Of a DNA stretch of 33,134 nucleotides, positions 30,336-33,134 are shown piece by piece. The notes under the pieces are model-generated. The model made no database searches. It was not told where the DNA came from and saw only the letters and a list, made by a program, of their open reading frames with translations. Numbering within the stretch: the first letter of the stretch is position 1; the number at the start of each line of letters is the position of its first letter. The position numbers and the translations under genes were made by a program. This DNA comes from Desulfobacterales bacterium (GTDB taxonomy: Bacteria; Desulfobacterota; Desulfobacteria; Desulfobacterales; UBA2156), in NCBI GenBank assembly GCA_027025555.1, contig JALVQN010000131.1, forward strand, positions 1 to 33,134, given 5' to 3'.

Positions 30336-31505
30336 ATGAAACATTTCAAAAGCCCGGTCTGCCTGGGTGCCCTTCTTATGATGCTGGTCTTGTCGGGTTG
30401 CAACGGGAAGATCGAACCCGGCCATACCCCGGCCAAAGAAGGCCGTCTCATCCGGGCGCCGATAGCCGTTGTCAAGACCTTCAGCCTTACCGAGCCCTAT
30501 GAAGCGGTGGCAACGGTGACGGCCAGGGTCCATGCCACCGTTTCAAGCAAGATCATGGGGACTGTGCTGGAAGTCCGCGTGGAAGAGGGGGACCGGGTCA
30601 AGAAGGGGGATGTGCTGGTGCGCATCGACGACCGCCAGGTCACCGCCCGCCTGGAACAGGCCCGGGCCGCCCTTGATGAAGCCAGGCGCGGTGTGGCCTC
30701 GGCCGAATCGGCGAGGGATGCGGCGAGGGTCGCCGCGGAACTGGCCGAAACCACCTATCACCGTTATGAGCGCCTTCTCAAGGAGCAATCGGCCACGCAA
30801 CAGGAGTTCGATGAGGTGGAGGCCCGTCACCGCCGGGCCCAGGCCGCCCTTGCCCAGGCCGAAGCCGGATTGGCCGGGGTTAAAAACCGGGTGAAACAGG
30901 CCGAAGCCGCCGTGAAGGCCGCCGCCGTCTCGAAAAAGGATGCCGTCGTCCGAGCGCCCTACGACGGCCGTATTACCCGGAAATGGATCCATGCGGGGGA
31001 TCTCGCCGCCCCGGGATTGCCCTTGATCACCCTGGAAAAGGAAGGACGCTACCGGGCGGAGCTGCGCCTCCCGGAAAGGCACATGAGGGACATCCATCCG
31101 GGGCAGCGGGTCACGGTGTCGGTCCCCGCCCTTGGGGCCGTCTCCCTCAAGGGCGTCATCGGTCGCATCACGCCCAGCGCCGATGCAAGGAGCCGATCCT
31201 TTCTCGTGAAGGTGGACCTCCCGGAAGAGGCGGCGTTGCGTTCCGGGATGTTTGCCCGCGTTTTGATTCCCCTGAAGGGCTCCGGAAGGGTGGTCATCCC
31301 CCAAAAAGCCCTGGTGAGGCAGGGCCAGCTTTCGGGGGTCTATGTCCTGGAGGAAGGAAATGTGGCCCGGTTCCGGCTGATTCGAACCGGGAAGACCCTG
31401 GACGACCGCATCGAAATTCTTTCCGGCCTCAAACCCGGGATGCGGTATGTCGCTGTCCCGCCTCCCACCCTTGAAGACGGCATGAAAGTGGAGAACGTTT
31501 CATGA
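30336..31505 (+). CDS. RND efflux periplasmic adaptor (membrane fusion) lipoprotein
   Basis: A 389-residue adaptor bridging an inner-membrane RND pump and the TolC-like channel. The signal sequence ends in a lipobox (LSGC, Cys22), so it is lipid-anchored in the periplasm. It has the split biotinyl-lipoyl domain ([32 protein letters not shown]; later [20 protein letters not shown]), a long alpha-hairpin rich in Ala, Arg and Glu (about 95-190), a beta-barrel ([34 protein letters not shown]) and a membrane-proximal end ([12 protein letters not shown]). A GGGGGAGA site precedes the ATG. Its stop overlaps the permease start (ATGA), implying coupled translation. Substrate not predictable. Confidence 0.93.
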   Translation: MKHFKSPVCLGALLMMLVLSGCNGKIEPGHTPAKEGRLIRAPIAVVKTFSLTEPYEAVATVTARVHATVSSKIMGTVLEVRVEEGDRVKKGDVLVRIDDRQVTARLEQARAALDEARRGVASAESARDAARVAAELAETTYHRYERLLKEQSATQQEFDEVEARHRRAQAALAQAEAGLAGVKNRVKQAEAAVKAAAVSKKDAVVRAPYDGRITRKWIHAGDLAAPGLPLITLEKEGRYRAELRLPERHMRDIHPGQRVTVSVPALGAVSLKGVIGRITPSADARSRSFLVKVDLPEEAALRSGMFARVLIPLKGSGRVVIPQKALVRQGQLSGVYVLEEGNVARFRLIRTGKTLDDRIEILSGLKPGMRYVAVPPPTLEDGMKVENVS

Positions 31506-33134
31506 AGTCCAGGATCGGACCTTCCGGGAAAATCGCTTCCTTTTTCATCGACTCCAAGCTGACCCCGCTGGTGATCGTTGCATCCATACTCCTGGGCATC
31601 GCGGCGGTGGTGGCCCTGCCTCGTGAGGAGGAGCCCCAGATCATCGTTCCCATGATCGATATTTTCGTGAAGATGCCCGGCGCCAGCGCCGAGGAGGTGG
31701 AACAGCGCATCACCTATCCCATGGAGAAGCTCTTGTGGGAGATTCCGGGGGTGGAATACGTCTATTCCACTTCAAGCCCCGGCATGTCCATGGCCGTGGT
31801 GCGGTTTTATGTGGGGCAAGACGAGGAAAAATCCATCGTCCGGCTCCAGTCCAAACTCATGGCCAACTATGACCGCATCCCCTGGGCGGCCTCGCCCCCC
31901 CTCATCAAGCCCCGGTACATCGACGATGTTCCCATCCTGGCACTGACTTTCTGGAGCGATGATGCGGATCACTACCTGTTGCGCCGGGTGGCCGCGGAGG
32001 TGGAGACGGTCATCAAGCGGGAAACCAACGTCTCCATCACCACGCTCATCGGCGGAACACCCCGGCAGATCCGTGTCCAGCTCGATCCGGCCCGGCTGGC
32101 GGCCCGGGGACTCTCCGTGGCGGCGGTGGCCATGAGGATCCAGGGGGCCAACCAGGAATCGGATTCCGGACAATACCCCTCCCCCCGGGGACAGGTCCTG
32201 ATCCATACCGGGGCCTTTTTAAAGACCGTAACCGATGTCAAGCGCCTGGTGGTGGGGGTGCATCAGGGCAGGCCCGTCTATCTGGAAGATGTGGCCCAGG
32301 TGGTGGACGGCCCCGGTGAAATCGATCAGTACGTCTTTTTCGGCATGGGGCCCGCGGCGGAACCGGAAGCGGCGTCCCCGTCGTCGTCAGCCCCGGTTTT
32401 TCCCGCCGTGACGCTGACCGTGGCCAAGCGGAAAGGGACCAACGCCATCGATGTGGCCCATAAGATCCTCAAGAGGATCGAAACCGTCCGCGGAAGTCTC
32501 CTGCCGCACAACATCCACATGACCGTCACGCGCAACTACGGGGAAACGGCCAAGGAAAAATCCGACGAACTCTTGTTCCACATGATGATCGCCGTGGTCT
32601 CGGTGACCTTCTTGATCGGGTTGACCCTGGGGCGCCGGGAATCGGGCGTCGTGGCCTTTGCCATCCCCGTCACCCTGGCCCTCACCATGGCCATTTTTTA
32701 CCTCTACGGATACACCCTCAACCGCATTACCCTCTTTGCCCTCATCTTTTCCATCGGCATATTGGTGGACGACGCCATTGTGGTGGTGGAGAACATCGTC
32801 CGGCATTACCATTTGCCTGAAAATCAGGGCCGGTCCCGTTTCACCGTGGCCATAGAGGCCGTGGACGAGGTGGGGAACCCCACCATCCTGGCCACACTCA
32901 CCGTGATTGCCGCCATCCTGCCCATGGCCTTCGTGGGCGGGCTCATGGGTCCCTACATGCGCCCCATCCCGGTGGGGGCGTCGGCGGCCATGGTCTTTTC
33001 CCTCTTGGTGGCGTTCATCGTCACCCCCTGGGCGTCCACGCGCCTGCTTGGAAGGGAAGGCCCTTCCACTTCGAAAGAGGCCCACGGCCGGGAGGACTGG
33101 AGTACGCGCCTGTACCGCCGGGTCATGTCCCCCT
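31502..33134 (+). CDS. RND-family efflux permease, N-terminal part, cut by window edge
   Basis: The inner-membrane proton-driven pump subunit; 544 codons are present and the frame is open at the window end, which is why the track omits it. I translated it by hand. TM1 is followed by [29 protein letters not shown], a typical RND start. Porter-domain segments such as [19 protein letters not shown] and [14 protein letters not shown] come next. TM4 carries the proton-relay acids in [17 protein letters not shown] (the Asp-Asp pair). A low-complexity Ala/Pro/Ser stretch ([17 protein letters not shown], about residue 285-300) interrupts the porter domain. The ATG overlaps the adaptor stop. Resembles the AcrB/HAE-like class rather than the heavy-metal CusA class; substrate unknown. 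Confidence 0.93.
   Translation, partial: MKSRIGPSGKIASFFIDSKLTPLVIVASILLGIAAVVALPREEEPQIIVPMIDIFVKMPGASAEEVEQRITYPMEKLLWEIPGVEYVYSTSSPGMSMAVVRFYVGQDEEKSIVRLQSKLMANYDRIPWAASPPLIKPRYIDDVPILALTFWSDDADHYLLRRVAAEVETVIKRETNVSITTLIGGTPRQIRVQLDPARLAARGLSVAAVAMRIQGANQESDSGQYPSPRGQVLIHTGAFLKTVTDVKRLVVGVHQGRPVYLEDVAQVVDGPGEIDQYVFFGMGPAAEPEAASPSSSAPVFPAVTLTVAKRKGTNAIDVAHKILKRIETVRGSLLPHNIHMTVTRNYGETAKEKSDELLFHMMIAVVSVTFLIGLTLGRRESGVVAFAIPVTLALTMAIFYLYGYTLNRITLFALIFSIGILVDDAIVVVENIVRHYHLPENQGRSRFTVAIEAVDEVGNPTILATLTVIAAILPMAFVGGLMGPYMRPIPVGASAAMVFSLLVAFIVTPWASTRLLGREGPSTSKEAHGREDWSTRLYRRVMSP

Overview
The window is a GC-rich, gene-dense bacterial chromosomal segment. An oxygen-sensitive class III ribonucleotide reductase (nrdD), selenocysteine synthase (selA), a cobA-hemD fusion in a haem/sirohaem cluster, paired PilT-type ATPases followed by an MJ0042-type zinc-ribbon protein, and a large hybrid histidine kinase together suggest an anaerobic Desulfobacterota (deltaproteobacterial) genome. 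This placement is inferred from gene content only. I see no phage, transposon, CRISPR array, rRNA or tRNA gene.

Layout. 1-2424 (minus): the N-terminal 387 codons of nrdD, cut by the window edge and absent from the ORF track. Its promoter has a perfect palindrome resembling an NrdR box in the -35/-10 spacer. A ChaN-like haem-binding lipoprotein gene lies upstream with its own terminator. 2481-4553: a small two-TM membrane protein (plus) faces a minus-strand cluster of ccdA, a periplasmic thioredoxin and a CoA-pyrophosphatase-like Nudix gene. 4800-5663: proC (minus). 5990-9846 (plus): yggT, divIVA, pilT, a pilU-like gene and a zinc-ribbon/degenerate receiver protein, which looks like a polarity and twitching-motility locus. 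9858-10897 (plus): an MBL-fold hydrolase and a translationally coupled 31-residue membrane microprotein. 10873-11865 (minus): pyrF preceded by a decayed fragment of a diacylglycerol-kinase-family gene.

12134-20189 (plus): a long co-directional run of selA, a GGDEF-like/TPR protein, gmhA, a deoxyhypusine-synthase-like protein, a sugar-isomerase-type TIM barrel, an FmdB-type zinc ribbon, hemC and cobA-hemD, ending at a hairpin. 20232-21814 (minus): a secreted FKBP-type PPIase and a UlaG-like MBL hydrolase. 22019-23890 (plus): an ABC-F ATPase. 23906-28665 (plus): an oligopeptide-type substrate-binding protein whose stop overlaps (ATGA) the start of a dCache-HAMP-PAS hybrid kinase with two receivers and an Hpt domain. 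28952-33134 (plus): a TolC/RND efflux operon with its own promoter; the RND permease runs off the window end.

How the genes work together. hemC and hemD make uroporphyrinogen III, and the CobA half methylates it towards sirohaem/cobalamin. ccdA passes electrons to the periplasmic thioredoxin. pilT/pilU drive pilus retraction, possibly positioned by DivIVA. The outer-membrane protein, adaptor and permease form a tripartite pump. The best leads for new biology are the deoxyhypusine-synthase-like protein with no visible catalytic lysine between gmhA and the sugar-isomerase-like gene, the binding-protein/kinase pair without a permease, and the zinc-ribbon/receiver protein behind the pilus ATPases.
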